From: Alkalihalobacillus sp. FSL W8-0930
GTDB taxonomy: Bacteria; Bacillota; Bacilli; Bacillales; Bacillaceae_D
Assembly: GCA_037965595.1 (NCBI GenBank)
Contig: CP150183.1
Coordinates: 2,666,001 to 2,730,000 of the forward strand
Length of the DNA stretch: 64,000 nt
Reading direction: 5' to 3'
Part shown: in pieces, positions 42,241 to 53,412 of the stretch
How positions within the stretch are numbered: the stretch's first letter is position 1
How the letters are laid out: each line of letters starts with the position of its first letter
Notes under the pieces: generated by a model
The model's database searches: none
The model's input: the letters and a program-made list of their open reading frames with translations, nothing else
What the model was told of the DNA's origin: nothing
Translations under genes and position numbers: made by a program

Positions 42241-43185
42241 TTATTCGTTTGGCAGAGCTTCCATTACATTACGTACGGAATCTGCTGAGCGATCTAATTG
42301 GTTTTTCTCTTCTTCTGTTAGGTCTAGCTCGATGATCTTCTCAATTCCGTCTCCACCGAGAATCGTTGGAACTCCTAGGTATAGATCGTCGTAACCGTAC
42401 TCTCCTTCAAGATAAGCAATCGTTGGTAACACACGCTTCTTATCTTTTAGGATTGCTTCAACCATTTGAGTCAGAGAAGCAGCCGGAGCGTAGTATGCAC
42501 TACCATTCCCAAGTAATCCGACAATCTCTCCGCCACCTTTACGAGTACGCTCAACGATTTCGCTGATACGTTCCTCAGAAAGTAGGCTTTGAAGGGGAAC
42601 GCCACCTGCTGCCGAATAACGAATTAACGGCACCATGTCGTCTCCATGACCACCAAGCACAAATCCAGTAATGTCTTCTACAGAGATGTTTAATTCCTCT
42701 GCAATAAATGTACGGAAGCGTGCTGTGTCAAGCACACCGGATTGACCGATAACACGGTTTTTTGGGAACCCAGATTCCTTATAAACCGTATATGTCATCG
42801 CATCAGCCGGATTCGTAAGCACGATGATATAGCAATTAGGTGAGTGTTTCACAACTTCTTTTGTCACAGATTTCATGATACCGGCATTTGTGCTAACAAG
42901 ATCATCACGACTCATGCCCGGCTTACGAGCGATGCCGGCTGTAATGACAACCACATCGGAGTCTTTAGTATCTTCATAGCTTGATGTACCGGTAATCTTT
43001 GCATCTGTCCCTTGAACTGGCGTTGATTCAAACATATCTAACGCTTTCCCTTTAGTTGGTCCTTCCATGTTTGGAATATCAACAAGAACCACATCTCCCA
43101 GCTCTTTTTGAGCAACCATCAAGGCGGTTGTAGCTCCTGTGAAGCCACCTCCAACTACTGAGATCTTTCTGCGTTTAATAGCCAT
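42241..43185 (-). CDS. mdh: Malate dehydrogenase
   Basis: Oxidises malate to oxaloacetate with NAD, 314 residues, of the lactate dehydrogenase-like type. The glycine-rich nucleotide loop is [16 protein letters not shown]. Substrate-binding and catalytic residues are in [45 protein letters not shown] and the catalytic histidine of [14 protein letters not shown]. Third gene of the citZ-icd-mdh cluster, 45 nt after icd, and followed by a strong terminator. Confidence 0.97.
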   Translation of the reverse strand: MAIKRRKISVVGGGFTGATTALMVAQKELGDVVLVDIPNMEGPTKGKALDMFESTPVQGTDAKITGTSSYEDTKDSDVVVITAGIARKPGMSRDDLVSTNAGIMKSVTKEVVKHSPNCYIIVLTNPADAMTYTVYKESGFPKNRVIGQSGVLDTARFRTFIAEELNISVEDITGFVLGGHGDDMVPLIRYSAAGGVPLQSLLSEERISEIVERTRKGGGEIVGLLGNGSAYYAPAASLTQMVEAILKDKKRVLPTIAYLEGEYGYDDLYLGVPTILGGDGIEKIIELDLTEEEKNQLDRSADSVRNVMEALPNE

Positions 43186-43230
43186 TTGCTGTTCACTCCT
43201 TTAATCAATATCATCTGACTCTCTACAAAC

Positions 43231-44502
43231 TTATGAGAGGTTTTTGATTAGTTCATCTGCAAAGCCTGAGCATGAAACCTCAGTTGCACCATCCATCAGT
43301 CTAGCGAAGTCATACGTTACAACTTTACTAGCGATGGTTTTGTCCATAGAGTTCATGATAAGATCAGCAGCTTCGTTCCAGTTTAGGTGGCGAAGTAAAA
43401 GCTCACCTGATAATAGAACAGAAGATGGATTCACTTTATCAAGCCCAGCATATTTAGGAGCTGTACCGTGAGTTGCTTCAAAGATAGCATGTCCAGTGTC
43501 ATAGTTGATGTTAGCTCCTGGAGCGATACCAATTCCACCAACTTGTGCAGCTAGTGCATCAGAGATATAGTCTCCGTTTAAGTTCATTGTTGCTACAACA
43601 TCAAATTCTTTTGGACGAGTAAGGATTTGTTGTAAGAAGATATCAGCAATTGAGTCTTTTACAACAATCTTACCTGCAGCTTCAGCTTCAGATTGTGCTT
43701 TATCTGCAGCTTCTCTTCCTTCTGCTTCTACGATCTTGTCATATTGAGCCCATGTAAATACTTTATCACCGTACTCACGTTCAGCAAGCTCGTAACCCCA
43801 CGTTTTAAACGCGCCTTCAGTGAACTTCATAATGTTTCCTTTATGAACAAGCGTTACACTCTTACGTCCTTCAGTTAGAGCATAATCAATAGCTGCACGA
43901 ACTAAGCGCTCCGTTCCTTCTTTAGAAACAGGCTTGATTCCGATTCCTGATGTTTCAGGGAAACGAATTTTCTTTGCGCCCATTTCGTTTTTCAAGAATT
44001 CGATCAGCTTTTTCACTTCATCTGATCCTTCTTGATACTCAATTCCAGCGTAGATATCTTCAGAGTTTTCACGGAAAATGACCATGTCTACTTCTTCTGG
44101 ACGTTTAACTGGAGAAGGTACCCCGTCAAAATAACGAACTGGACGTAAGCAAGTATAAAGATCAAGCTCTTGTCTAAGTGCTACGTTTAAAGAACGAATT
44201 CCGCCACCAACTGGAGTCGTTAGAGGTCCTTTAATTGCAATTAGATATTCACGAACGGCATCAAGCGTTTCTTCTGGTAGCCAGCTACCTGTTTCGTTAA
44301 ACGCTTTTTCACCTGCTAAAATTTCTTTCCATACAATTTTCTTTTCGCCGTTATATGCTTTTTCAACTGCAGCGTCTAATACACGAGAAGCTGCTGCCCA
44401 GATATCGGGACCAATTCCATCTCCTTCGATATAAGGGATAATCGGCTCATTAGGTACATCCAACACACCATTGTTTACTTTAATAATCTCTCCACTAGAC
44501 AT
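43231..44502 (-). CDS. icd: Isocitrate dehydrogenase (NADP)
   Basis: Converts isocitrate to 2-oxoglutarate, 423 residues, matching the NADP-dependent enzyme of B. subtilis. The substrate loop [27 protein letters not shown] contains the serine that is phosphorylated in E. coli. Other conserved parts are [51 protein letters not shown] and [18 protein letters not shown]. Start ATG follows AGGAGG. Two GC-rich hairpins separate it from citZ. Confidence 0.97.
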   Translation of the reverse strand: MSSGEIIKVNNGVLDVPNEPIIPYIEGDGIGPDIWAAASRVLDAAVEKAYNGEKKIVWKEILAGEKAFNETGSWLPEETLDAVREYLIAIKGPLTTPVGGGIRSLNVALRQELDLYTCLRPVRYFDGVPSPVKRPEEVDMVIFRENSEDIYAGIEYQEGSDEVKKLIEFLKNEMGAKKIRFPETSGIGIKPVSKEGTERLVRAAIDYALTEGRKSVTLVHKGNIMKFTEGAFKTWGYELAEREYGDKVFTWAQYDKIVEAEGREAADKAQSEAEAAGKIVVKDSIADIFLQQILTRPKEFDVVATMNLNGDYISDALAAQVGGIGIAPGANINYDTGHAIFEATHGTAPKYAGLDKVNPSSVLLSGELLLRHLNWNEAADLIMNSMDKTIASKVVTYDFARLMDGATEVSCSGFADELIKNLS

Positions 44503-44528
44503 AATATAGACCTCCTGAAAAGTTTTGA

Positions 44529-44585
44529 CCGATGCATTGATCGGACATACTGAAAATTATATGTACTAGGAGGGGTTCCCCTCCT
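44529..44585 (-). promoter_or_regulatory. Tandem hairpins between citZ and icd
   Basis: AGGAGGGG-aa-CCCCTCCT (44568-44585) is an 8-bp GC-rich palindrome, and CCGAT-caatgc-ATCGG (44529-44544) is a second stem. Neither has a T run, so they more likely stabilise or process the mRNA than terminate it. Confidence 0.45.
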
Positions 44586-44597
44586 GTAACACCTTGA

Positions 44598-45713
44598 TTA
44601 ACGTTGCTCTAAAGGAACAAATTCTTGCTTACCAGGTCCAACATATTCAGCTCTTGGACGAATTAAACGGTTATTTGCATATTGTTCAAGAATATGAGCT
44701 GTCCATCCTGATGTGCGACTAATCGCAAAAATTGGAGTAAACAAATCATGATCGATTCCTAAACTATGATAAACACTCGCAGAATAAAAGTCTACATTTG
44801 GAAGAAGACCTTTTTCATTGGTTACGAGTTCCTCGATACGTACAGACATATCATACCACTTTGTTTCTCCAGTTGTGTCTGTTAATTGCTTAGACATATC
44901 GCGCAGGAACTTCGCGCGCGGGTCACCGTTTTTATAAACACGATGTCCAAATCCCATGATCTTTTCTTTGTTATCAAATGCATTCTTAATATATGACTCT
45001 ACTTGATTAACATCGCCAATCTCTGAAAGCATTTTCATAACTGCTTCATTTGCTCCTCCATGAAGAGGGCCTTTAAGAGCACCGATTGCTGCAGTCACAC
45101 CAGAATAAACATCTGATAACGTCGCAACACAGACGCGAGCAGTAAAGGTTGATGCATTTAACTCATGATCAGCATGAAGTACAAGGGCTTTGTTAAACGC
45201 AGTGACTTCAAGATCATTTGGTTCCTCTCCTTTAAGCATATAAAGGAAGTTAGCAGCAAAGCTTAAATCCTTATTTGGCTTAACAGGCTCCTTACCTTGG
45301 CGAATTCTAGAAAACGCTGTCACAATCGTTGGAATTTGAGCCTGGATGCGTAACGCTTTTGCACGATTTGCTTCTTCTTCCATCTTATCAGCATCAGGGT
45401 CAAACAATCCAAGTGTTGAAATAGCTGTACGTAAAACAGCCATTGGATGAACCTGATCTAATGGTAAGGATTTTAATTGATCAATCACTTGTTCAGGCAC
45501 TTCTGCATGATGAGCAAGTTCATTGGTGAAATCTTTTAGTTCATCTTGATTTGGTAATCGACCGTTCCAAAGAATATAAACAACTTCTTCGAAACTAGCA
45601 TGTTCAGTCAAATCGTTAATGTCATAGCCTTGATACGTTAGAACATCATCAATAATTGAACTTACACTAGACGTTGTAGCTACAATACCTTCTAAACCTT
45701 TTGTAGTAGTCAC
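44598..45713 (-). CDS. citZ: Citrate synthase
   Basis: Condenses acetyl-CoA and oxaloacetate, 371 residues, the short Gram-positive type. Catalytic and CoA-binding segments are HGGANEAVMKML (histidine), GFGHRVYKNGDPRAKFL (histidine and arginine), and NVDFYSASVYHSLGI (aspartate). Length is typical of CitZ rather than the shorter CitA. It heads the citZ-icd-mdh TCA cluster. A cre-like sequence upstream would suit the catabolite control known for B. subtilis citZ. Confidence 0.96.
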   Translation of the reverse strand: MTTTKGLEGIVATTSSVSSIIDDVLTYQGYDINDLTEHASFEEVVYILWNGRLPNQDELKDFTNELAHHAEVPEQVIDQLKSLPLDQVHPMAVLRTAISTLGLFDPDADKMEEEANRAKALRIQAQIPTIVTAFSRIRQGKEPVKPNKDLSFAANFLYMLKGEEPNDLEVTAFNKALVLHADHELNASTFTARVCVATLSDVYSGVTAAIGALKGPLHGGANEAVMKMLSEIGDVNQVESYIKNAFDNKEKIMGFGHRVYKNGDPRAKFLRDMSKQLTDTTGETKWYDMSVRIEELVTNEKGLLPNVDFYSASVYHSLGIDHDLFTPIFAISRTSGWTAHILEQYANNRLIRPRAEYVGPGKQEFVPLEQR

Positions 45714-45753
45714 GCAGATCTCCCCTTTTTAATCAAACTTTAATGTACTAAAA

Positions 45754-45767
45754 AGTAAATGCTTTCA
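45754..45767 (-). promoter_or_regulatory. cre-like sequence upstream of citZ
   Basis: TGAAAGCATTTACT on the minus strand matches the cre pattern with two mismatches, 41 nt upstream of the citZ start. Weak call. Confidence 0.35.
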
Positions 45768-45896
45768 TTTCAGTTTTCAGAGATACCATTACTAATTGAA
45801 ATGTGGCTCTTTCGTTCTCAATTATCTTACCTTGCCTGTCATCAATGCTCAATAAAAGCGACTTCATTTTTTATGAAGCTGACGGTTACATAGACG

Positions 45897-46370
45897 TTAT
45901 CCGCCAAGATTCATAAAAAATGTGACCGCCTTCATTGTTAGATACGCAGCACCGGCCCCTATTAATGGACCTACTGCTACTCCGTTTAGAACAGCAACAG
46001 CAAAGATGGTTCCAATGACAAGTGCTACTGTGATATGAGGGTCATTTTGTAAGAGATCTATTCCATTTGCAGCAATAAGTGCAACGAGTACACCTGAGCC
46101 AAGCGCAATCCAAGCGTAGGATGACTTAGCAGCCTCAGCAAGATGTTTAAAACCAATGTCACCCGTTACGATGGGTGTTAATACAGCAATCGTAATAACG
46201 GTTACACCAATGTTTAAGCCTTTTTGCTGAAGAAGCGGGAATAGCTTATCTCCAAGCCCAATCCATTTCACAACGAGCAGAAATACAACAGCAATCAAGA
46301 GCGATTGATTTCTCGCCACGATTGCAATCCCCATTAGAATCAACATAAACAAGGTGGCATGAGAAATCAA
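45897..46370 (-). CDS. ytwI: DUF441 family membrane protein (YtwI-like)
   Basis: A 157-residue membrane protein with four to five hydrophobic spans. Family landmarks are ARNQSLLIAVVFLLVVKWIG, KGLNIGVTVITIAVLTPIVTG, AWIALGSGVLVALIAANG and NGVAVGPLIGAGAAYLTMKA. It starts at TTG 46370. In B. subtilis ytwI lies beside ytvI and citZ; ytvI, an AI-2E family transporter, is missing here. The protein's role is unknown. Confidence 0.85.
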   Translation of the reverse strand: MISHATLFMLILMGIAIVARNQSLLIAVVFLLVVKWIGLGDKLFPLLQQKGLNIGVTVITIAVLTPIVTGDIGFKHLAEAAKSSYAWIALGSGVLVALIAANGIDLLQNDPHITVALVIGTIFAVAVLNGVAVGPLIGAGAAYLTMKAVTFFMNLGG

Positions 46371-46487
46371 AGTATTGACCCAACTTTCCTCTTAGCAATT
46401 CATAGTTATCATATCATAGTTTAATTCATTCCGCTATATCTGTCGATTGGAGCAGAATCTGCCAACCAAAGTAAGAATATTATACAT

Positions 46488-46883
46488 TTATCGACGTGGC
46501 CTAACAATAATTTGTCCTTTTTGAAAAAGATGATACATCCACTTTACCGCTAACGCCTTAACAGCAGCTCTTGAGAAGGGAAGGAACAGTAAAAGACCAA
46601 GAAGATCTGTAAAGAATCCCGGAAGAAACAGACATAACGCACCAAGAAAGATACAAATTCCATCTAACACGGCTCCAGTTGGTGGTTGGCCACTTCTTGC
46701 CTGCATTTTCATAAGTCGTACAGCTTGTAATCCTTCTTTCCTGGCAAGTAGGATCCCAAGGATACTCGTCACAATCATTAAAGCGATCGTGGCCCAGATG
46801 CCAACCCATTGAACCATAAAATAAATCCCAGCAATCTCTATCGCGGGAACAACAACCGCTAGTGCAATAATATATTTTTTCAT
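46488..46883 (-). CDS. fxsA: FxsA family membrane protein
   Basis: A 131-residue membrane protein, from ATG 46883 with GAGGAG seven bases upstream. It has three hydrophobic segments (residues 3-22, 25-45 and 72-100). The FxsA pattern is visible: PAIEIAGIYFMVQWVGIWAT, then SILGILLARKEGLQAVRLM and FLPGFFTDLLGLLLFLPFSR. E. coli FxsA relieves exclusion of phage T7 by the F plasmid when overproduced; the Bacillus homologue (YtzA) has no defined role. It lies downstream of pyk beyond a terminator. Confidence 0.85.
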   Translation of the reverse strand: MKKYIIALAVVVPAIEIAGIYFMVQWVGIWATIALMIVTSILGILLARKEGLQAVRLMKMQARSGQPPTGAVLDGICIFLGALCLFLPGFFTDLLGLLLFLPFSRAAVKALAVKWMYHLFQKGQIIVRPRR

Positions 46884-46913
46884 GCTAAAACTCCTCAAAT
46901 TTAAAAATGGAGA

Positions 46914-46945
46914 TAAAAAAACTGGAGAAGGAAATCCTTCTCCAG
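46914..46945 (-). terminator. Terminator after pyk
   Basis: Perfect 10-bp arms CTGGAGAAGG (46945-46936) and CCTTCTCCAG (46931-46922), 4-nt loop, seven T residues. Confidence 0.92.
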
Positions 46946-46951
46946 CATTTA

Positions 46952-48706
46952 TTATAGTACACTCGCGTGACCTCTGTAAATGTCACCGCGTGCTCCATCA
47001 ACCGTGACCTCTTCACCATCAACGAATAGTTTTAAAGCTCCTTCCACACCTACAATAACTGGTGTAGCAAGATTTAGTCCAACGACCGCCGCATGAGACG
47101 TTAAGCCGCCTTCTTCTGTAATAACCGCTGCTGCTTTTTCAAAGGCAGGGATCATATCTTTGTCTGTGCTGTAGGTAACAAGGATTGCACCTTCAACCAT
47201 TTTTTCGTTTGCTTCTGCTGCTGTAGTCGCAACAACAACTTTTCCAGATGCAGAACGGCGACCGATTCCTTGTCCTTTTGCAACGACTTCACCGATAATG
47301 TGAACCTTAAGTAGGTTTGTCGTACCAGGCTCACCAACCGGAACACCTGCTGAGATAACAACAAGATCACCTTGATTGATGCGTCCAGACTTTCTAGCGC
47401 GTTCTACCGTTGATTCTAGCATTTCATCTGTTGTTCCAGCTCTTTCACCTAGAAGCGGCTCTACACCCCATACTAGATTCAACTTGCGATACTCACGTTC
47501 ATTGCCAGTAACCGCTAAGATTGGAGATTTCGGACGATATTTAGAAGCAATTCGAGCTGTATAACCACTTTCAGTAGCTGTTAAGATAGCTGCTGCGTTT
47601 AGTGATTCAGCAGTGAATACCACTGATTGTCCAACTGCACTTGTAATAGATGGCTTGGCTTCTTTTGTTTTTCTTCTTAAGATCGCTTCGTAGTTTAGAG
47701 CTTTCTCTGTTCTTGTTGCAATATTGTGCATCGTCTGAACAGCTTCAACAGGATAGTCCCCAGCTGCCGTTTCACCCGATAGCATGATTGCATCCGTACC
47801 ATCAAAGATCGCATTCGCCACGTCACTTGCTTCTGCACGAGTCGGACGAGGGTTACGTTGCATAGAATCAAGCATTTGAGTAGCCGTAATAACAGGCTTC
47901 GCAACAGCGTTACATTTTTTGATTAGCATTTTTTGTACAAGTGGTACCTCTTCTGCTGGAATTTCAACACCAAGGTCTCCACGAGCAACCATTAAGCCGT
48001 CAGATACTTCAAGGATTTCGTCGATATTATCGACACCCTCTTGGTTTTCAATCTTAGGGATGATCCCGATTGAATGTGCATCATTTTGCTCTAGTAATTC
48101 ACGGATTTCTAGTACATCGGATGCTCTGCGTACGAAAGAGGCAGCAACAAAGTCAACATTCTGCTCAATACCAAATTTAATATCTGCAGCATCCTTATCT
48201 GTAATTCCAGGTAAGTCTACACTTACATTTGGAACGTTACAGCCTTTTTTGTTTTTAAGTACTCCGTTGTTCAGTACTTTAGTTTTGATTTCATCTTGAC
48301 CAATTTCCATTACTTCAAGACCAATTAGCCCGTCATCTAATAAGATGGTAGAGCCTGGCTCTACATCATTTACAAGACCTGGATATGTAATCGAGATCTT
48401 TTCGCAGTTTCCGACTACTTCTTTCATGGAAACGATTAACTCTTGACCTGCTTTTAATTCTGCCACTCCACCTTCAAGTGTTTGAGTGCGGATTTCTGGA
48501 CCTTTTGTGTCTAAAAGAATTGCAACTGTTTTACCTGTTTTCTTTGAAGCTTCACGGATGTTAAGAATGCGAGCACCGTGCTCTTCAAAATCTCCGTGAG
48601 AGAAATTTAATCTAGCCACATTCATTCCTGCTTCGATCAGCTGAACCAGCTGTTCTACTGATTCACTTGCAGGTCCTATTGTACATACGATCTTTGTTTT
48701 ACGCAT
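46952..48706 (-). CDS. pyk: Pyruvate kinase with C-terminal PEP-utiliser domain
   Basis: Final glycolytic enzyme, 584 residues, the long Bacillus form. The TIM barrel starts [20 protein letters not shown] and contains the metal-binding [16 protein letters not shown], the catalytic [22 protein letters not shown], and [17 protein letters not shown]. The regulatory domain spans about 360-470. An extra PEP-utilisers C-terminal domain (about 500-584: [25 protein letters not shown]) contains the TSHAAV motif but is not the PPDK active site. Genes pfkA and pyk are in one operon, as in B. subtilis. Confidence 0.97.
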   Translation of the reverse strand: MRKTKIVCTIGPASESVEQLVQLIEAGMNVARLNFSHGDFEEHGARILNIREASKKTGKTVAILLDTKGPEIRTQTLEGGVAELKAGQELIVSMKEVVGNCEKISITYPGLVNDVEPGSTILLDDGLIGLEVMEIGQDEIKTKVLNNGVLKNKKGCNVPNVSVDLPGITDKDAADIKFGIEQNVDFVAASFVRRASDVLEIRELLEQNDAHSIGIIPKIENQEGVDNIDEILEVSDGLMVARGDLGVEIPAEEVPLVQKMLIKKCNAVAKPVITATQMLDSMQRNPRPTRAEASDVANAIFDGTDAIMLSGETAAGDYPVEAVQTMHNIATRTEKALNYEAILRRKTKEAKPSITSAVGQSVVFTAESLNAAAILTATESGYTARIASKYRPKSPILAVTGNEREYRKLNLVWGVEPLLGERAGTTDEMLESTVERARKSGRINQGDLVVISAGVPVGEPGTTNLLKVHIIGEVVAKGQGIGRRSASGKVVVATTAAEANEKMVEGAILVTYSTDKDMIPAFEKAAAVITEEGGLTSHAAVVGLNLATPVIVGVEGALKLFVDGEEVTVDGARGDIYRGHASVL

Positions 48707-48768
48707 AAATTCCTCCTGAGTGATTAGATGTCTTACTTTTTAATACAAATTAAAAATTCCGTCACTGC

Positions 48769-49794
<1,026 letters not shown>

Positions 49795-49842
49795 TCAATT
49801 AAAAAAAATACCATGTTCATATAAAGAATACAAACTTTCAAC

Positions 49843-49880
49843 AAAAAAAGAAGGATTCTTGTGTCAAGAATCCTTCTTTC
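49843..49880 (-). terminator. Terminator after accDA
   Basis: Arms AAAGAAGGATTCTT and AAGAATCCTTCTTT (14 bp) with a 5-nt loop and a T run on the minus side; symmetrical enough to work in both directions. Confidence 0.9.
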
Positions 49881-49890
49881 TCCTATCTAT

Positions 49891-50853
49891 TCACAGTATT
49901 TCTATTGAATGGCTACCCATTAGCTTATACTTTTCGTGTCTTGATAAAAGAAGTTCGTCCTCTGTGTGCACACTTAATTCTTGTAAGGATTGTTCAATCA
50001 CTCGTCCAATACTTTCGGCTTGTGTCTTAACGTCTAGATGAGCGCCACCTTTTGGTTCGTAGATGATTTCATCTATCACTTCAAGTTTCTTTAAGTCTGG
50101 AGCAGTAATCATCATCGTTTCTGCAGCTCTTTGTGCTTGTGTTGAGTCCTTCCACAGCAAGGCTGCCGCTCCTTCAGGAGAAATAACGGAGTATGTGGAG
50201 TTCTCCAGCATGTGAATATGATCTGCTACTCCTAACGCTAGGGCTCCACCGCTTCCACCTTCTCCAATGACGATTGAAATAACAGGAACTTTTAATCCAG
50301 CCATCTCAAGAAGATTACGTGCAATCGCCTCACTTTGTCCACGTTCCTCAGACTCTTTTCCGGGGTCTGCTCCTTTTGTATCAATAAAACAGATAATTGG
50401 TCGTTTAAACTTCTCAGCCTGTTTCATTAATCGTAGAGCTTTCCGGTACCCTTCAGGTCTAGGCGATCCAAAGTTACGACGAATATTTTCCTTTGTATCC
50501 TTACCTCGCTGGTGCCCAATAACGGTAACAGCCTGACCATTAAACTTTGCAATTCCACCTACAATGGCTTCGTCTTCACTGAACAAACGGTCTCCATGAA
50601 GTTCAATAAAGTCTTCAAACAACTGGTTAATATAGTCAAGTGTTGTAGGTCTTTTGCTGTTACGTGCAATTTGAACCCGTTCCCAAGGCTTCAAATTGCC
50701 GTAAATTTCTTTTTCCAGTTCGTGTAGACGGTCTTCCATTCGCTTGATCTCTGCAGATAAATCAATATCCTTTTCATGTGCAAAGGTTTGCAGCTCTTCT
50801 ATCTTTTCTTTTAATTCATTAATTGGCTTTTCAAATACCATTTCATTTCCCAT
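49891..50853 (-). CDS. accA: Acetyl-CoA carboxylase carboxyltransferase subunit alpha
   Basis: Alpha subunit of the carboxyltransferase that transfers CO2 from biotin to acetyl-CoA to make malonyl-CoA. The 320-residue protein has a coiled-coil N-terminus ([16 protein letters not shown]) and the crotonase fold with [61 protein letters not shown] and [20 protein letters not shown]. The start is the ATG ten bases after GAAGGGAG. It lies 20 nt after accD, forming the accDA operon. Confidence 0.96.
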   Translation of the reverse strand: MGNEMVFEKPINELKEKIEELQTFAHEKDIDLSAEIKRMEDRLHELEKEIYGNLKPWERVQIARNSKRPTTLDYINQLFEDFIELHGDRLFSEDEAIVGGIAKFNGQAVTVIGHQRGKDTKENIRRNFGSPRPEGYRKALRLMKQAEKFKRPIICFIDTKGADPGKESEERGQSEAIARNLLEMAGLKVPVISIVIGEGGSGGALALGVADHIHMLENSTYSVISPEGAAALLWKDSTQAQRAAETMMITAPDLKKLEVIDEIIYEPKGGAHLDVKTQAESIGRVIEQSLQELSVHTEDELLLSRHEKYKLMGSHSIEIL

Positions 50854-50872
50854 TAGTACGTAACTCCCTTCT

Positions 50873-51721
50873 TTAGGACGGCGTGTGCATGTCTAGAATT
50901 TTTGTGAGTGTGTCTTTCATATCATGCCTTGGGATAACTTTATCAAGTTGTCCATGCTTCAATAAAAACTCTGCCGTCTGAAAGTCTTCTGGAAGTTCTT
51001 GCCTTGTTGTTTGTTCAATGATTCGACGTCCTGCGAAACCAATTAATGCACGAGGCTCTGCAAAATTGTAATCTCCTAGAGAAGCAAAACTAGCCGAGAC
51101 TCCCCCCGTTGTAGGGTGTGTCATAATGGAAATGTACAATCCACCAGAACGGTTTAGCATCTGAAGAGCTGAGCTAGTTTTAGCCATCTGCATTAAGCTC
51201 AGTACACCCTCTTGCATACGTGCCCCACCAGAAGCGGTAAACAAAATAAGTGGTCGCTTCAGTTCGATCGCTTTTTCGATTGCTCTTGTAATTTTCTCGC
51301 CAACAACCGAACCCATGCTGCCCATACGAAAACGAGAATCCATAATCGCAATGACTACTGGAAACGCGTTAATTGTTCCTTCACCAGTGACTACAGCTTC
51401 GTTAAGTTTTGTCTTTTTCCGATCAGAATCTAGCTTTTCTTCATAACCAGGAAAATTGAGAGGGTTTTTGCCAATCATTCCTTTGTCATATTCAACAAAA
51501 GAGTTCTCATCAAGTAAAAAGTCAATTCGCTCGTATGCACTCATCCGGTGATGGTGGCCACATGAAGGACAAACCTGTAAGTTCTTTTTAAAATCCTTCG
51601 TATAGAGGATGGTTCCACAGTTTTGACATTTTGTCATTAATCCTTCTGGTACTTCTTGCTTCGCCCGTTCAGAAGGGATCGTTGCGTAACGTTTTTTCTT
51701 TGAAAATAAATCTTTAAGCAT
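50873..51721 (-). CDS. accD: Acetyl-CoA carboxylase carboxyltransferase subunit beta
   Basis: Beta subunit of the carboxyltransferase, 282 residues. The N-terminal zinc ribbon [24 protein letters not shown] places four cysteines in two pairs. The crotonase core includes [20 protein letters not shown] and [20 protein letters not shown]. In E. coli the zinc domain also binds its own mRNA. Transcribed toward accA. The upstream 281 bp to the malic enzyme terminator contains the accDA promoter and a small inverted repeat at 51787-51806 (GGATCTCTT with AAGAGACCC); I found no FapR-type site. Confidence 0.96.
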   Translation of the reverse strand: MLKDLFSKKKRYATIPSERAKQEVPEGLMTKCQNCGTILYTKDFKKNLQVCPSCGHHHRMSAYERIDFLLDENSFVEYDKGMIGKNPLNFPGYEEKLDSDRKKTKLNEAVVTGEGTINAFPVVIAIMDSRFRMGSMGSVVGEKITRAIEKAIELKRPLILFTASGGARMQEGVLSLMQMAKTSSALQMLNRSGGLYISIMTHPTTGGVSASFASLGDYNFAEPRALIGFAGRRIIEQTTRQELPEDFQTAEFLLKHGQLDKVIPRHDMKDTLTKILDMHTPS

Positions 51722-51945
51722 ATTTGCACCTCACTAGCATCCAACGTCCACCTAAAGGATCGTCGATTGCTGAACAAGTAGTAGTAGGGTCTCTTAAAAG
51801 AGATCCAGGTAAAACATATACAATATAATATCTAAAAATAATATATAAGAACTACATGACAATTTCAATCAAACTAAAAAAGAATGATTTACCTTGACTA
51901 TATTCTATGACCGGTCCAAGCATTCCTGCCGAAATCAATTATAAC

Positions 51946-51983
51946 ATACAACAAGCCGGCGGTTATCCTCCGGCTTGTTGTAT
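51946..51983. terminator. Terminator after the malic enzyme gene
   Basis: Perfect 14-bp arms ATACAACAAGCCGG (51946-51959) and CCGGCTTGTTGTAT (51970-51983), 10-nt loop. A long symmetric stem between the malic enzyme and accD. Confidence 0.75.
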
Positions 51984-52002
51984 GTATAATCCATCTTGTG
52001 TG

Positions 52003-53238
52003 TTATTCGTTAATTAGTGTTAACTCTCTTGTGCGCGCTGCTACTTCTTCAGGGTCCACTTTAATTCTAGCAACTCCTGTTTCCATCGCTGTTTTTGCTA
52101 CGGCTGCTGCCACAGCTGGCGCTACACGAGCGTCGAATGGCGCTGGGATAACATAATCTGTTGTTAAATCAGATTCATCAATTAAGTTTGCAATCGCATA
52201 GACTGCTGCTACTTTCATTTCCTCGTTAATATGTGTTGCTCTTACATCTAGTGCGCCACGGAAAATTCCAGGGAACGCTAACACATTATTTACTTGGTTC
52301 GGGAAATCTGAACGTCCCGTGCCAATAACAGATGCACCAGCTGCTTTTGCATCTTCTGGCATAATTTCTGGAACTGGATTCGCCATAGCAAAAATGATTG
52401 GATCGTCATTCATGCTTTCAACCATTTCTTTTGTTACTGCACCTTCAGCAGATACACCAATAAAGACATCGGATCCTTTGATAACGTCAGCAAGAGAACC
52501 TTCTTGGCGTTTTGCATTTGTATGTTTTGCAACTGAATCTTTAACTGGGTTCATTCCGTAAGATCTGCCTTCGAAAATGGCACCTTTTGTATCACACATC
52601 ACGATTTCACGTACACCCATGCTAAGCATTAGTTTAATAATCGCAATCCCTGCAGCTCCAGCACCGTTCGCTACAACCTTAATTTCAGAAAGCTTTTTGC
52701 CACTTAATTTAAGCGCATTAATTAATCCAGCAAGAGTAACGATTGCTGTACCGTGTTGATCATCGTGGAAAATCGGAATATTGGTTTCTTTCTTTAATCT
52801 TTCTTCAATTTCAAAGCAATCAGGAGCCGCAATATCTTCTAGATTCACCCCACCAAATGTTGGCTCAAGAAGTTTAACTGTTTGTACAATCTCGTCAACA
52901 CTGTTTGTACGTAAGCAAATCGGGAATGCATCTACACCGGCAAAAGACTTAAATAGTACGGCTTTACCTTCCATTACAGGCAAAGAAGCTTCAGGTCCAA
53001 TATTTCCAAGTCCAAGTACTGCTGTACCATTACTTACAACCGCAACCATGTTACCTTTCATCGTGTATTCGAATACATTTTCAACATCTTCAAAGATCTC
53101 TTTGCACGGCTCTGCTACGCCTGGAGAATAAGCTAAGCTGAGATCTCTAGCATTTTTGACTGGAACTTTCGCTTTCGATTCTAGTTTCCCTTTGTTTAAT
53201 CTGTGAATGTGTAGGGCTTCTTCTCTTGTCGTTGGCAA
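52003..53238 (-). CDS. ytsJ: Malic enzyme (YtsJ-like)
   Basis: Oxidative decarboxylation of malate to pyruvate, 411 residues from TTG 53238 with GAGGAG nine bases upstream; this equals the B. subtilis YtsJ length and removes a 32-residue spurious extension. Malic enzyme motifs: AYSPGVAEPCKEIFED, NGTAVLGLGNIGPEASLPVMEGK, FHDDQHGTAIVTLAGL, and the nucleotide-binding VVANGAGAAGIAIIKLML. The C-terminal transacetylase domain of longer enzymes is absent. In B. subtilis this is the main NADP-linked malic enzyme. Confidence 0.94.
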   Translation of the reverse strand: MPTTREEALHIHRLNKGKLESKAKVPVKNARDLSLAYSPGVAEPCKEIFEDVENVFEYTMKGNMVAVVSNGTAVLGLGNIGPEASLPVMEGKAVLFKSFAGVDAFPICLRTNSVDEIVQTVKLLEPTFGGVNLEDIAAPDCFEIEERLKKETNIPIFHDDQHGTAIVTLAGLINALKLSGKKLSEIKVVANGAGAAGIAIIKLMLSMGVREIVMCDTKGAIFEGRSYGMNPVKDSVAKHTNAKRQEGSLADVIKGSDVFIGVSAEGAVTKEMVESMNDDPIIFAMANPVPEIMPEDAKAAGASVIGTGRSDFPNQVNNVLAFPGIFRGALDVRATHINEEMKVAAVYAIANLIDESDLTTDYVIPAPFDARVAPAVAAAVAKTAMETGVARIKVDPEEVAARTRELTLINE

Positions 53239-53412
53239 AATATCCACTCTCCTCTTTTTTATATACAATGACCTACTCCGGGCCTGTCCTCTAACAAACA
53301 CACTCATTATAAACAAAAGTTTCGGACCCGCCAAGTGTGTGAAGGGTTAAGTTCAGAAAATCTCAATTTTTTTAGTTTAAAAAGTCTATGATTCTCTTAT
53401 TTTACCTTCTTA

